Below are positions 7,901 through 17,191 of a stretch of DNA of 64,000 bases, piece after piece (the stretch's first letter is position 1; each line of letters begins with the position of its first letter). Under the pieces are notes generated by a model. It saw only the letters and a program-made list of their open reading frames with translations. It did not search any database and had not been told where the DNA came from. Source of the DNA: Flavobacteriales bacterium (GTDB lineage Bacteria > Bacteroidota > Bacteroidia > Flavobacteriales_D > Parvicellaceae); the NCBI GenBank assembly GCA_025210295.1, contig JAOASC010000044.1, forward strand, positions 1 through 64,000. The letters run 5' to 3'. The translations under genes were made by a program, and so were the position numbers.

Positions 7901-10669
7901 TTATACTACAACATTAATAATTCGTTTAGGAACAATAATAATTTTCTTAGGGTCTTTACCACCTAAATATCCTGCTGTTTTTTCATGTGCAAAAAGCGCT
8001 TTTTCGATATCGTCTTTCCCCATTTCAATAGGTAAGTCTAGTTTAAAACGCATTTTTCCATTAAAAGAAACAGGGTAAGAAAAATTACTTTCTATAATGT
8101 GTTGTTCATTAAATTCAGGCCATGGTGCTGTGGTTACACTTGTGTTATTCCCTAAACGCTCCCACAGTTCCTCAGTAATATGTGGAGCAAAAGGAGAAAT
8201 TAAAACAACTAACTCACTCAAGATTGTTTTGTTTTTACATTTTTGAGCACCTAATTCATTTACAGCAATCATAAAAGTACTAATCACGGTATTGAAAGAA
8301 TATCGCTCAATGTCCTCTGTTACTTTTTTAATCGTTTTATGTAAGGTTTTTAGCGCATCTTTTGTCGCTTCCCCCTCATCAAAAACATTGTCTTGTGGAA
8401 ATAGACGCCATAATTTTTTTAAGAAATTATTGACTCCATTAATTCCTTGAGTATCCCAAGGTTTAGCTTGTTCCAATGGACCTAAAAACATTTCGTAACA
8501 ACGCAATGAATCTGCTCCATATTGCTCACATAAGTCATCTGGAGTTTGTACGTTGTATTTCGACTTTGACATTTTTTCAATTTCATGCCCGCAGATATAT
8601 TTTCCATCTTCTAATACAAATTCTGCATCTTTTAAGAAACTAAATAAAGGGTCTTTAGATGCTGCTTCAATGTTTAAGAGGTCATTTTCTACGTACTTAA
8701 TATCGATGTGTAACTTTTGAGTTTTATATTCCTTTCTTAACCCTTTAGAAACAATTTTGTTTTCATCTTTTACTTTGTAAACAAAACTACTTCTCCCCAA
8801 AATCATTCCTTGGTTAATCAACTTTTTAAAAGGTTCATCAAAACCAATAAACCCTTTGTCGTATAAGAACTTCGTCCAAAAACGAGAATATAACAGATGT
8901 CCTGTAGCGTGTTCAGAACCTCCGATATATAAATCAACTTGGTTCCAATAATCTGCTTTTTCTTTGCTTACAAATTCATTTTCGTTTTTAGGATCCATAT
9001 AGCGTAGGAAATACCAAGAACTTCCAGCCCAACCAGGCATAGTGTTGTATTCCATACGGTCCCCCTCAAAAATATTCCACGCCTCTTTTTGTGCTCTGGC
9101 CAACGGAGGCTCTCCATCTTCAGTAGGTAAATAAGCATCAACTTCAGGTAACGTAACAGGTAGTTGATTATCTTCTAAAACGTAAGGAATATCGTTTTTA
9201 TAATAAACAGGGAATGGCTCACCCCAATAACGTTGACGACTAAATATCGCTTCTCTTAAACGGTAATTTGTTTGTCCTTTTCCTAAACCTCTTTTTTCTA
9301 TTTCATAAATTGCTGTCCCAATTCCTTTTTTAGCAGTTAAACCATTTAAGAAATCAGAATTCACCAACTTTACAGATTTTTCAGTGTAAGCGCCCTCAGA
9401 AATATCAGCCCCTTCAAAAATATTTGGAATAGGAATATTAAAATGATTGGCAAAGTCCCAGTCTCTCTGATCTCCTGCAGGTACAGCCATTACAGCACCA
9501 GTACCATAAGTGGCTAGTACATAATCACCAATCCATATTTGAACTTTTTCACCAGTAAAAGGATGAATAGCATAAGCGCCTGTAAATTCTCCAGTAATAT
9601 TTTTAACATCTGCTTGCCTATCTCTTTCCGATTTAGCAGCAGCTGTTTTTTGATAAGCTTCTACTTTTTCTTTGTATTCTTCAGTTGTGATTTTAGCAAC
9701 CAGTTCATGTTCGGGAGCCAACACCATAAAGGTTACGCCAAAAATAGTGTCAGGTCGTGTCGTAAAGACCTCAATTTGATCATCAAATCCATCAATATTA
9801 AAAAAGACACTTGCCCCTTTCGATTTTCCTATCCAATTGCGTTGTTGTTCTTTTAAAGCATCAGAAAAATCAATTTGATCTAAACCAGTAAGTAAACGTT
9901 CAGCATAAGCAGTAATACGCATGCTCCATTGGCGCATTAGTTTTTGTTCAACAGGATGTCCTCCACGTTCAGAAACACCGTCTTTAATTTCGTCATTGGC
10001 CAAAACAGTTCCCAACTCAGGACACCAGTTTACCCAAGAGTCAGCTAAATAAGTCAAACGATAGTTCATTAACGTTTGTTGCTGTTTTTTTTCATCCCAA
10101 CTGTTCCATTCATCAGCAGTAAAAATAGGCGTCTCATCACAAGCTGCATCAACGTTATGGTTACCTTCTTGCTCAAACGTTGCAATTAATGTCGAAATAT
10201 CCTCAGCTTTGTCAGAGGTGTTGTTATACCAGGAATTAAAGATTTGTTTAAAAATCCATTGGGTCCATTGGTAATAATCAGGACTAGAAGTTCGAACCTC
10301 TCGATCCCAATCAAACGCAAAACCAATTTTATCTAACTGTTGTCTATAACGTGCAATGTTTTGTGCTGTCGTAATTGCAGGATGTTGCCCTGTTTTAATT
10401 GCATATTGTTCCGCTGGTAAACCAAAAGAGTCATACCCAGATGGGTGTAATACGTTAAATCCTCTGTTCTTTTTATAACGAGCCATAATGTCAGAAGCAA
10501 TATAGCCCAATGGGTGACCTACATGCAGTCCTGCACCAGAAGGGTATGGAAACATATCTAAAGCATAAAACTTCTCTTTAGTGTCATCTTCAGTTGCTTT
10601 GTAAGTTTTGTTTTCAGCCCAAAACTTTTGCCATTTTTGTTCTATTGAATTATGGTTGTATTCGCTCAT
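7901..10669 (-). CDS. leuS: Leucyl-tRNA synthetase
   Basis: A 922-residue class I aminoacyl-tRNA synthetase that charges tRNA-Leu. The HIGH-type motif is HVGH at 49-52 (PSGAGLHVGHPLGY) and the KMSKS loop is at 699-703. A CP1 editing domain lies between (TTRPDTIFG and GTGAVMAVPAGDQRDWDF), so post-transfer editing is expected. The C-terminal anticodon-binding helical domain contains LISPFAPHITEELWERLG. The length is typical for Bacteroidota LeuRS, longer than E. coli, partly through an insertion after the first Rossmann half (about residues 125-180). It is a stand-alone gene with its own terminator. Confidence 0.98.
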   Translation of the reverse strand: MSEYNHNSIEQKWQKFWAENKTYKATEDDTKEKFYALDMFPYPSGAGLHVGHPLGYIASDIMARYKKNRGFNVLHPSGYDSFGLPAEQYAIKTGQHPAITTAQNIARYRQQLDKIGFAFDWDREVRTSSPDYYQWTQWIFKQIFNSWYNNTSDKAEDISTLIATFEQEGNHNVDAACDETPIFTADEWNSWDEKKQQQTLMNYRLTYLADSWVNWCPELGTVLANDEIKDGVSERGGHPVEQKLMRQWSMRITAYAERLLTGLDQIDFSDALKEQQRNWIGKSKGASVFFNIDGFDDQIEVFTTRPDTIFGVTFMVLAPEHELVAKITTEEYKEKVEAYQKTAAAKSERDRQADVKNITGEFTGAYAIHPFTGEKVQIWIGDYVLATYGTGAVMAVPAGDQRDWDFANHFNIPIPNIFEGADISEGAYTEKSVKLVNSDFLNGLTAKKGIGTAIYEIEKRGLGKGQTNYRLREAIFSRQRYWGEPFPVYYKNDIPYVLEDNQLPVTLPEVDAYLPTEDGEPPLARAQKEAWNIFEGDRMEYNTMPGWAGSSWYFLRYMDPKNENEFVSKEKADYWNQVDLYIGGSEHATGHLLYSRFWTKFLYDKGFIGFDEPFKKLINQGMILGRSSFVYKVKDENKIVSKGLRKEYKTQKLHIDIKYVENDLLNIEAASKDPLFSFLKDAEFVLEDGKYICGHEIEKMSKSKYNVQTPDDLCEQYGADSLRCYEMFLGPLEQAKPWDTQGINGVNNFLKKLWRLFPQDNVFDEGEATKDALKTLHKTIKKVTEDIERYSFNTVISTFMIAVNELGAQKCKNKTILSELVVLISPFAPHITEELWERLGNNTSVTTAPWPEFNEQHIIESNFSYPVSFNGKMRFKLDLPIEMGKDDIEKALFAHEKTAGYLGGKDPKKIIIVPKRIINVVV

Positions 10670-10766
10670 TATATTGTTTTTAATCTGGCGCGAATTTACA
10701 AAAATCTTTATGTTCTATCCTAGCGTTTAATACTGGAAGTTTTGGTGATGGTATTATAAACAAAAA

Positions 10767-10787
10767 AAAGCTCTACAAGAGAGCTTT
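10767..10787 (-). terminator. Terminator of the P-domain T9SS gene
   Basis: AAAGCTCT / AGAGCTTT form an 8-bp stem with a 5-base loop, followed on the minus strand by eight T residues (10762-10769 in the complement). It lies 124 bases past the stop codon of the gene at 10911-11981. Confidence 0.7.
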
Positions 10788-10910
10788 AAAAAGGTGCTGG
10801 TAACTAAAGAATATTAAGTGTGTCATGAAAAAGTTATAAGTCTATTCTTTTGATTTGCAACACCTTTTTTTTGTCTTTAAGACGTTGTTGTTGGTATTTA
10901 AAAGGTCGGT

Positions 10911-11981
10911 TTATAAAATCATTGTCTTTTTAACTTCAAGGTTGTCAATTTGGATAAAGTAAACTCCTGTTTCTAAGTTAGAGAAAGTCACTTCAGAGTC
11001 AATTTGTCCAGTAATTTGTTTGACAACCTGTCCAAAAGAGTTGATTAATGAAATGTTATTATAAGTTTCTGTAATGTTTTTAATTGTAATGCTTTGGTTA
11101 GCTGTTGCAATTTCTACGTTGTTTTTATGGCTTTCTACAGCTTTGATTTCAGAATAAGTATAGTCACCATTGTAATCCGTTTGTTTTAATCTGTAGTAGC
11201 TTACTCCACTAGTTAAGTTATCATCTTGAGTAGAGTAGTTGATTGTTTCAACTGAAAAACCAGCTCCATCTACCATTGTTACTACTTCCCAATTCTCTAA
11301 GTCATCTGATTTTTCAATAGTAAAGAAATCATTGTTTAATTCAGAAGCAGTAGCCCATGATAAGTTAGTAGCGTTTAATGAATGGTCTAATTGAGCATCA
11401 AAACTTAATAATTCAATTGGTAGTGGACTAAATGTATTAATAGTAATGCTATAAGAATAAATACATAATGGGTCAGCTCCAGCGTCGTCTCCAGCTTGAA
11501 TAGTCCAAGTTCCTGTTGCAAATTCGTTTGCAAAATCATTTAAGTTTCCTCCTTTTGGTCTAAACGTTCCAGATACTGGTGCTCCAGTTGGTCTAGCATT
11601 TGCAAAATTTGAGAAAGTTACTGTAGCTATAGGTGCACTCGCTCCTCCAGTCCATGTGTCATCGTTTGCTAAAACAACGCTTGTTCCTGTTGGGCTAATA
11701 ACTCTAAAAGTTGTTTCTCCATGGTATGCATAACCACCTCTAGGATTTCCGCAAGAACCATCTGTTTTGCGAAATTGAATGGTTACGTTTACTGAAGCTA
11801 TTCTCTCAGAAGCAGGGAAGTCTGTTCCTGCGATAAATTCAATGTCGTCGAATGAAACAGCGTAATCTCCTGTTCCGTCTATAGTGTATGCCGAAGCAAA
11901 TGTATGTTCTTTAGTAATAGATGTAGAAAATGCTACTTGTACTGCGAATAAAAATGCGATTAATGTTGATACTGTTTTCAT
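10911..11981 (-). CDS. Secreted protein with P-like domain and T9SS type A sorting domain
   Basis: A 356-residue exported protein. A signal peptide (about 1-19) is followed at about 25-185 by a beta-sandwich resembling the proprotein-convertase P domain (GETTFRVISPTGTSVVL, GTWTIQAGDDAGADPL). A linker starting SPLPIELLSFDA leads into a fibronectin-like segment (SWATASELNNDFFTIEKS). The C-terminal sorting domain has SLINSFGQVVKQ and LETGVYFIQI and ends in a short basic tail, as in T9SS type A cargo. It should cross the outer membrane by the T9SS and be anchored or released at the surface. No catalytic domain is visible, so the biological role is unknown. The LytTR regulator lies immediately upstream in the opposite reading order. 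Confidence 0.88.
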   Translation of the reverse strand: MKTVSTLIAFLFAVQVAFSTSITKEHTFASAYTIDGTGDYAVSFDDIEFIAGTDFPASERIASVNVTIQFRKTDGSCGNPRGGYAYHGETTFRVISPTGTSVVLANDDTWTGGASAPIATVTFSNFANARPTGAPVSGTFRPKGGNLNDFANEFATGTWTIQAGDDAGADPLCIYSYSITINTFSPLPIELLSFDAQLDHSLNATNLSWATASELNNDFFTIEKSDDLENWEVVTMVDGAGFSVETINYSTQDDNLTSGVSYYRLKQTDYNGDYTYSEIKAVESHKNNVEIATANQSITIKNITETYNNISLINSFGQVVKQITGQIDSEVTFSNLETGVYFIQIDNLEVKKTMIL

Positions 11982-12065
11982 GACTTTTAATTTTTACGAT
12001 TAATTATTTGATTGTGGAATAATGGATAATCGTACCAAAAGTCGGAAATCCTTTAAAACTGGGTG

Positions 12066-12173
12066 TTTATACCTAATGGGTAAGTGTTTAGGCGTTTCAA
12101 AATGGGAAAGAATTCTACGAATGGGAAGCTCGATAGGTCTAAATACGAATCAAAAATAGGTATTTATACCTAA
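12066..12173. promoter_or_regulatory. Repeated TTTATACCTAA elements before the P-domain T9SS gene
   Basis: TTTATACCTAA occurs exactly at 12066-12076 and 12163-12173, 97 bases apart. The second copy overlaps a 16-base palindrome at 12157-12172 (TAGGTAT-TT-ATACCTA). The region lies between the end of the LytTR regulator gene and the start of the secreted protein gene. It could hold regulator-binding sites, with the neighbouring LytTR protein an obvious candidate. This is inference. Confidence 0.35.
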
Positions 12174-12193
12174 AATAAATGTTGAATATAGGT

Positions 12194-12913
12194 TTATAAG
12201 CTCATCAGGGATTTGAATTTAGAGGATTGTCTTCTCGATACCTCTATATATTCATTAGCTCTTAATGTAATTCTTAAAGTCCCACTAAACCAATTTTCGA
12301 TATTGCTAATGTGTTTAAGGTTAACGATGTTTTTTCTATTGGCTCTAAAGAAGTGAGCATTGTCCAATTTTTCTTCCAATAAGTTGAGAGATTTCAAAAT
12401 CAAAGGTTTTTCATCATTAAAAAATACGCGAATATAGTTTCCTTCCGATTCAAAGTATCGAATGTCCTTTAAGGTAACAAACCAGCATTTTTCACCATCT
12501 TTTAAAAAGATTTGATGTTCTAACCCTAGTTTTTCTTTCGGCAAACTTTCTTGTGAGCGTTGTGAAAAGTCTTCAATAAGCGGGGTCAATACTTTCTTTA
12601 ATTTTTCAGGGTCTACAGGTTTTGTAATATATCCTATAGCGTTTACATCAAAAGCTTTTAAAGCATAGTCGTTGTATGCTGTTACAAAGATTACTTTGGG
12701 AACTTTGTCTAAAGCAGCTAGTAAATCAAAACCGTTTTTTTCAGGCATTTCGATGTCTAAGAAAATTAAATCAGGTTGGTTCTTCTCGATGCTTTTTATG
12801 GCGTCATCAGCATTGCTACATTCCGCTATGACTTCGATTTCAGGGTAGCTGCTCAATAAAGAATTCATTTCCTTACGTGCTAAACGTTCATCGTCTATTA
12901 TGATAACTTTCAT
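12194..12913 (-). CDS. LytTR-family response regulator
   Basis: A 239-residue regulator. The receiver domain (1 to about 120) has the acidic pair at 7-8, phospho-acceptor D53 (FLDIEMP) and a conserved Lys in GYITKPVD. The LytTR DNA-binding domain (about 140-239) contains LKDIRYFESEGNYIRVFF and RANRKNIVNLKHI. It overlaps the sensor kinase gene by 4 bases (ATGA), so the two are co-transcribed and translationally coupled. The likely output is transcription of nearby genes through imperfect direct repeats. The target is not shown by the sequence. Confidence 0.95.
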   Translation of the reverse strand: MKVIIIDDERLARKEMNSLLSSYPEIEVIAECSNADDAIKSIEKNQPDLIFLDIEMPEKNGFDLLAALDKVPKVIFVTAYNDYALKAFDVNAIGYITKPVDPEKLKKVLTPLIEDFSQRSQESLPKEKLGLEHQIFLKDGEKCWFVTLKDIRYFESEGNYIRVFFNDEKPLILKSLNLLEEKLDNAHFFRANRKNIVNLKHISNIENWFSGTLRITLRANEYIEVSRRQSSKFKSLMSL

Positions 12914-13965
12914 TTTGAGTTAGAGTTTAAAGGGATTTTGATGGAGGCAACAACTAAACCATCAGTATTAGAAATGCCTAAGAAATGTTCTGGGTAGATT
13001 AAGTCCAATCGTTTTTTTATATTGGTTAAACCAATTCCAGTATCACTTTTTTTATGAGGGTCATAGAACCCGTCGTTTGCTATTTCAATATTAAGAAATT
13101 TGTTGGAGTTGTTAATTGTTATTGACACAGTTCCCCCTTTGGCCAATTGGCTAATACCATGTTTTATAGCGTTTTCAACAAATGTTTGAATAAGCAAGGG
13201 AGGAATCATTATTCGTAAAGCGTCACCGCTTATATCTTTATGAATATTGAGGCGCTCTTCAAATCTCACTTTTTCTAATTGTAAATAATCACTAACAATT
13301 TTTAACTCATCTTCAACTGTAATAAATTGTTCTTGCCCTAATACAAGAGTATTTCGAAGTACATTGCTCAATTGAGTAATGGATTTTTTGGCGATAATAG
13401 GGTCTTCGTCGATCAACGCTCTTATGCTATTTAGTGCATTAAACATAAAGTGCGGGTTCAGTTGGTTTTTTAAAACATTCAATTCCATGTCTTTTTGAAC
13501 GCTTAGTAGTCTAAGGTTGTTCAGTTCTTGTTTTCTACTATTCTGTATAAAGAAATAAGTAGAGTAGGCAATGGCCCACATAAAAAAGATAATAAAATTG
13601 CTAAGAATTTGACTAAGAATTTCTGGAATTGAAAAATCAACTGCCAACGAAAATACAATGAGTCCAAGAATAATGTATAGGTAAAATCCAATAGCAAGAA
13701 TGCCAGACCAACCTAAAAAATGAAGGACCATTTTAGAGAATGATTTCCTCAATAAGTTTTTACGAAGAATAATAAGACGAAATAACGAAGTAATCAAAAT
13801 ACTTCCGATGAAAATTAAGCTGGAACTTACGGCTGTTTTAAAACTTAATGTTTGCGTTGAAATTAGTTCTCCAATAATCCCTAAGAAAAGAAGAATGCCC
13901 CACCCAACAAATTGAAAAATCCAAAAAATGGGCTTAGGGGAAAATTTTGTTACTTCTTTGTTCAT
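12910..13965 (-). CDS. LytS/YehU-type sensor histidine kinase
   Basis: A 351-residue membrane kinase. Four hydrophobic helices lie at about 13-34, 47-68, 80-108 and 118-140. The His_kinase box NPHFMFNALNSI has phospho-acceptor H172. The HATPase domain shows FVENAIKHG (N box) and DTGIGLTNIKKRL (G box). There is no large periplasmic domain, so sensing probably happens in or at the membrane. It is the cognate partner of the LytTR regulator that overlaps its 3' end. A TATATTTG box (complement of 13971-13978) ends 5 bases before the ATG, suggesting a leaderless transcript. Confidence 0.95.
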   Translation of the reverse strand: MNKEVTKFSPKPIFWIFQFVGWGILLFLGIIGELISTQTLSFKTAVSSSLIFIGSILITSLFRLIILRKNLLRKSFSKMVLHFLGWSGILAIGFYLYIILGLIVFSLAVDFSIPEILSQILSNFIIFFMWAIAYSTYFFIQNSRKQELNNLRLLSVQKDMELNVLKNQLNPHFMFNALNSIRALIDEDPIIAKKSITQLSNVLRNTLVLGQEQFITVEDELKIVSDYLQLEKVRFEERLNIHKDISGDALRIMIPPLLIQTFVENAIKHGISQLAKGGTVSITINNSNKFLNIEIANDGFYDPHKKSDTGIGLTNIKKRLDLIYPEHFLGISNTDGLVVASIKIPLNSNSK

Positions 13966-13970
13966 TCTTT

Positions 13971-13978
13971 CAAATATA
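13971..13978 (-). promoter_or_regulatory. -7 box of the sensor kinase operon (leaderless spacing)
   Basis: The complement reads TATATTTG, a perfect match to Bacteroidota TAnnTTTG. Only 5 bases separate it from the ATG at 13965, placing the expected transcript start at or next to the start codon. Confidence 0.6.
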
Positions 13979-14012
13979 AGAGTTTTTGGTTTTATTTTTA
14001 TATCTTGGTATC

Positions 14013-15554
14013 ATGAAAAGAGGTGTTGTTAGTGTTGTCTTCATCATGTTATGTTGGTACGTAGGAGCCCAAACAGTGGGAATTAATACAACTGGAGCTG
14101 TTCCTGCAACTTCGGCAATGTTAGATGTTTCGGCAACAAATAAAGGGGTGTTGATCCCTCGAGTTGATATTGCTGATTTGAGTACAGCTGCACCAGTAGC
14201 TGCACCAGTAACAAGTTTATTGGTTTACAATACCAATGCCACAACAGGTCAAGGATATTATTATTGGGATGGTACAGCTTGGATTCAATTAATTGATGCA
14301 GCGACGACTTTAGAAGATCATGATTGGTATGAAGTAGGTGGGACAACCCAGCCTGATAATATTAATGATGCTATTTATACGCAAGGAAATGTTGGGATAG
14401 GAACAGTTACGCCTAGTGTAAAATTGGCGGTATGGGATAATACAAGTCCTGCTATTCATTTGAGACGCGATGCAACTAACGAGTGGTATTTTACAGCCAC
14501 ACCAACAGGTAACGATCGTTTAGGAATTAGAGCTGGAGGTAATGCAGATGCTAACGAACAAGTAACGATCTTAACATCTGGAAATGTAGGAATAGGAACA
14601 ATTACTCCTAATGCTAAATTGAACGTGTTTACTCAAATAGCAGGTACAGGTTTTACGCCAAGTGCGCAAGCAGATGAGATCTCAATTGAAAATAATTCCA
14701 ATGCCGGCTTGTCAATTGGAACAGAGAATAATGGTAATTTCTATGTAGGGAATTCGACAACAAATAATTTAGGGCAATTAACATATAACACCTTAGATAA
14801 TAGTTGGCGTATTGCTACTAATACAACAGAAAAAGTAAGGGTTTTAGCTAATGGTAAAGTTGGAATTGGGGTAACTGTTCCTAGGGGTAGACTAGAAATA
14901 AATCACGATGTGTCTAGTGAATATTCAGCAGTTTTGTTTAATACTCAAGATGTCGCAGGAAACGGGTTATTAATAGAATCAAATGGAGGATCAGATGATG
15001 ATACATTGATTTATGCAATAGGAGACTTAAATGGAACACCAACAGATAAATTCATTTTGCTAGGTGACGGAAGAGTAGGAGTAAATCAAGGGAATCCTAA
15101 CGCAGAAACAAAATTGGATGTGAATGGTTATCATATAGGACAAGTTTTTTCGTTCTCAGCTTATTCTACAAATACTGTTAATGATTATTCTAACGGTAGT
15201 TTGGCTTTTACCGAAATTGAAGATAATCATAGTAATTATAATGGTACTGAATATACCGCTCCAATCGATGGCTTATATTTCTTTTCTACTAATGTTAATT
15301 TCTTTGGTGGGGATGGTAATGATGATTCTCAATTTATAAGGTTTTTACAAAACAATACTACTGCAGTGAACCCTATGTTGATAAATCCTGAATATTTCTC
15401 AATTGCTGGTGTTGAAATGGTGATTTCAAACACTTGTTTAGTCCGTTTAAGTGCAGGAGATACAATTGAAGTAGAAATTACAGGCGTTGATGGTGGTTCA
15501 CCTGTCTCTGATTATTCTAGAAGAAGTTTTATGGGATACTTTGTAAGTAAATAG
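14013..15554 (+). CDS. Secreted fibre-like protein with C1q-like C-terminal domain
   Basis: The start is ATG 14013, giving 513 residues with a signal peptide (1-19, cleavage before Q20). An in-frame TTG at 13986 would add nine residues before it and is rejected. The head (20-107) contains TVGINTTGAVPATSAMLDVS and YYYWDGTAWIQL, common in secreted Bacteroidota fibre proteins. A shaft follows with repeats of the form GNVGIGTxTPxxKL (three or four copies, resembling phage-tail-fibre repeats). Residues about 379-513 look like a C1q/TNF-like jelly roll (FSAYSTNTVND, TAPIDGLYFFSTNVNF, RLSAGDTIEVEI, SFMGYFV). Such domains usually trimerise and bind ligands. It is probably a trimeric surface fibre. 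No T9SS sorting domain is visible. The head is nearly identical to that of the next gene. Confidence 0.85.
   Translation: MKRGVVSVVFIMLCWYVGAQTVGINTTGAVPATSAMLDVSATNKGVLIPRVDIADLSTAAPVAAPVTSLLVYNTNATTGQGYYYWDGTAWIQLIDAATTLEDHDWYEVGGTTQPDNINDAIYTQGNVGIGTVTPSVKLAVWDNTSPAIHLRRDATNEWYFTATPTGNDRLGIRAGGNADANEQVTILTSGNVGIGTITPNAKLNVFTQIAGTGFTPSAQADEISIENNSNAGLSIGTENNGNFYVGNSTTNNLGQLTYNTLDNSWRIATNTTEKVRVLANGKVGIGVTVPRGRLEINHDVSSEYSAVLFNTQDVAGNGLLIESNGGSDDDTLIYAIGDLNGTPTDKFILLGDGRVGVNQGNPNAETKLDVNGYHIGQVFSFSAYSTNTVNDYSNGSLAFTEIEDNHSNYNGTEYTAPIDGLYFFSTNVNFFGGDGNDDSQFIRFLQNNTTAVNPMLINPEYFSIAGVEMVISNTCLVRLSAGDTIEVEITGVDGGSPVSDYSRRSFMGYFVSK
14070..14333 (+). repeat. Duplicated fibre head, copy 1
   Basis: These 264 bases encode the mature N-terminal head and align without gaps to 15615-15878. 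Most differences are synonymous. Similarity ends abruptly beyond this block. Confidence 0.9.
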
Positions 15555-15560
15555 TAAAGC

Positions 15561-17111
15561 GTGAAGTATATATATTTGATGATATTGATAGGAGGGCTGG
15601 GAAGAATGTTTGCTCAGACTGTAGGAATAAATACTACTGGGGCTGTTCCAGCAACATCAGCAATGTTAGATGTCTCAGCTACAAACAAAGGACTGCTTAT
15701 TCCCAGAGTTGATATTGCTGATTTGAGTACTGCTGCACCAGTAGCATCGCCAGTAACAAGTTTGTTGGTGTACAATACTAATGGTACAACCGGCGAAGGG
15801 TATTACTACTGGGATGGTACAGCTTGGGTTCAATTAATAGATGCAACCACGACATTAGATGATCATGATTGGTATGAGGAATCGACAACAATAGCTCCTG
15901 ATGCAATAACCGATGATATTTATACAGAAGGAAGAGTTAGGATTTCAACACCAAATTATCCGCCATTAAAATCAGAGAGAACATCAACAGGAACTTCTAG
16001 TTTGGCTGGTGTAATCCAAGTCAATCAACAAACAACGGCTGATATGGTAGATGGTTTTGGTGTACGAATGGATTTTACTATTGAAGATAATGCTGGAGTG
16101 CAAAATGAAATCGCCCATGTTGGAGCAGTAAGAGATGGTGCGGATAACTCAGGACGTTTGCAGTTTTGGACAGAAAATGGTGGAGTAGATGGTGTAAAGA
16201 TGGCTATCGACCCAGATGGAGATATTGGTTTTGGAACAACTGCCCCTGTTGGAGCGTTTCATTTCTACCGAAACGGAATAGGGAATCACGTATTGATTGA
16301 AAATACAGGTTCAGCAGGTGGGAATTCTTATTTGATTTTAAAAGATGATGATTCTAATCCAGGAGCAAAATCGTATGGAATAAAATCAGGAACAGACCGA
16401 ATGGATGTTACGTTAGCTAATGATGCTGGTACATCAACGGTATCGGTTTTAGAGACTTTTCTGGCTAATGGAAATATTGGAATGGGAGTTACCAATCCCT
16501 TAGAAAAATTAGATGTTAATGGAGATATATACTTGAGAGGTGATGATATGTATTTCTCTCACGATGCTGCAACGGATGCTAATAATGATTATGTTCGCTT
16601 TGATGATATTAATACATTAAACTTTGGAGGAGCATCTATCTTTAGTTTTCATGCAGACCGACCAAGAGGAGAAGATTGGAGTACCCCAACAGGATCGATT
16701 AGTTTTGATGGAGCTTATGCAACAGGTAGAATAGGAATGAATACAACCAATCCACAAGCTTCCTTAGATATTGAAAATGGTTATGCTGTTTCAGATCGTT
16801 TTTGGTATAGAGATTATGTGGTGAGTAATACCAATACTGCTGCTGTTTTAGACAGAGATGGCAATCCTTTGCCAACTAATTTTGTTGGTCTTTTATTTTG
16901 TTCTGTTACAAGTACCAACGCTTTTGGAACCTCTTATTGGATGGTTAAAAGATGGTCGAATGGAACGGTAAGTTTAGAAAGAATTGCCTCTTTTGGCTCA
17001 ACCACAAGTAATACCCCAGAAATATATGATGATGCAGGTACAATTCGTATAAGGTTGTATAACCACCCTAACGATTATACCGTTAGAGTTCGAACTGAAC
17101 AGCTGTGGTAA
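15561..17111 (+). CDS. Secreted fibre-like protein, paralogue with a different tip
   Basis: A 516-residue protein starting at GTG 15561, six bases after the previous stop codon. An ATG at 15579 is an alternative but removes the positively charged start of the signal peptide. Cleavage is likely before Q19. The head (19-106) is almost the same as in the preceding gene, then the sequence diverges fully. The shaft has fewer repeats (GDIGFGTTAP, GNIGMGVTNPLEKLDVNG, GRIGMNTTNPQASLDI). The C-terminal domain of about 100 residues (SDRFWYRDYVVSNTNTA to VRVRTEQLW) is not C1q-like and I do not recognise it. The genes are probably co-transcribed. Possible roles are adhesion or ligand binding; inference only. 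Confidence 0.85.
   Translation: MKYIYLMILIGGLGRMFAQTVGINTTGAVPATSAMLDVSATNKGLLIPRVDIADLSTAAPVASPVTSLLVYNTNGTTGEGYYYWDGTAWVQLIDATTTLDDHDWYEESTTIAPDAITDDIYTEGRVRISTPNYPPLKSERTSTGTSSLAGVIQVNQQTTADMVDGFGVRMDFTIEDNAGVQNEIAHVGAVRDGADNSGRLQFWTENGGVDGVKMAIDPDGDIGFGTTAPVGAFHFYRNGIGNHVLIENTGSAGGNSYLILKDDDSNPGAKSYGIKSGTDRMDVTLANDAGTSTVSVLETFLANGNIGMGVTNPLEKLDVNGDIYLRGDDMYFSHDAATDANNDYVRFDDINTLNFGGASIFSFHADRPRGEDWSTPTGSISFDGAYATGRIGMNTTNPQASLDIENGYAVSDRFWYRDYVVSNTNTAAVLDRDGNPLPTNFVGLLFCSVTSTNAFGTSYWMVKRWSNGTVSLERIASFGSTTSNTPEIYDDAGTIRIRLYNHPNDYTVRVRTEQLW
15615..15878 (+). repeat. Duplicated fibre head, copy 2
   Basis: Second copy of the 264-base block at 14070-14333, collinear and of identical length. 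It marks a tandem duplication followed by replacement or divergence of the shaft and tip. Confidence 0.9.
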
Positions 17112-17178
17112 ACGATAGCTTGTTGATAATTGTTCATTTCTAAGGAAAATATTTGGTGTAGTTCAAAACAAGATTTCT

Positions 17179-17186
17179 TATTTTTG
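17179..17186 (+). promoter_or_regulatory. -7 box of the UvrD gene (leaderless spacing)
   Basis: TATTTTTG matches TAnnTTTG and ends 5 bases before the ATG at 17192. TTTG at 17152-17155, 23 bases upstream, is a plausible -33 element. The transcript should start at or next to the start codon. Confidence 0.6.
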
Positions 17187-17191
17187 TTTTT

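Noticed and set aside
10788-10869. Long-range pairing AAAAAGGTG with CACCTTTTT
   Set aside because: The loop would exceed 60 bases and a compact terminator already lies at 10767-10787, so the pairing is probably chance.
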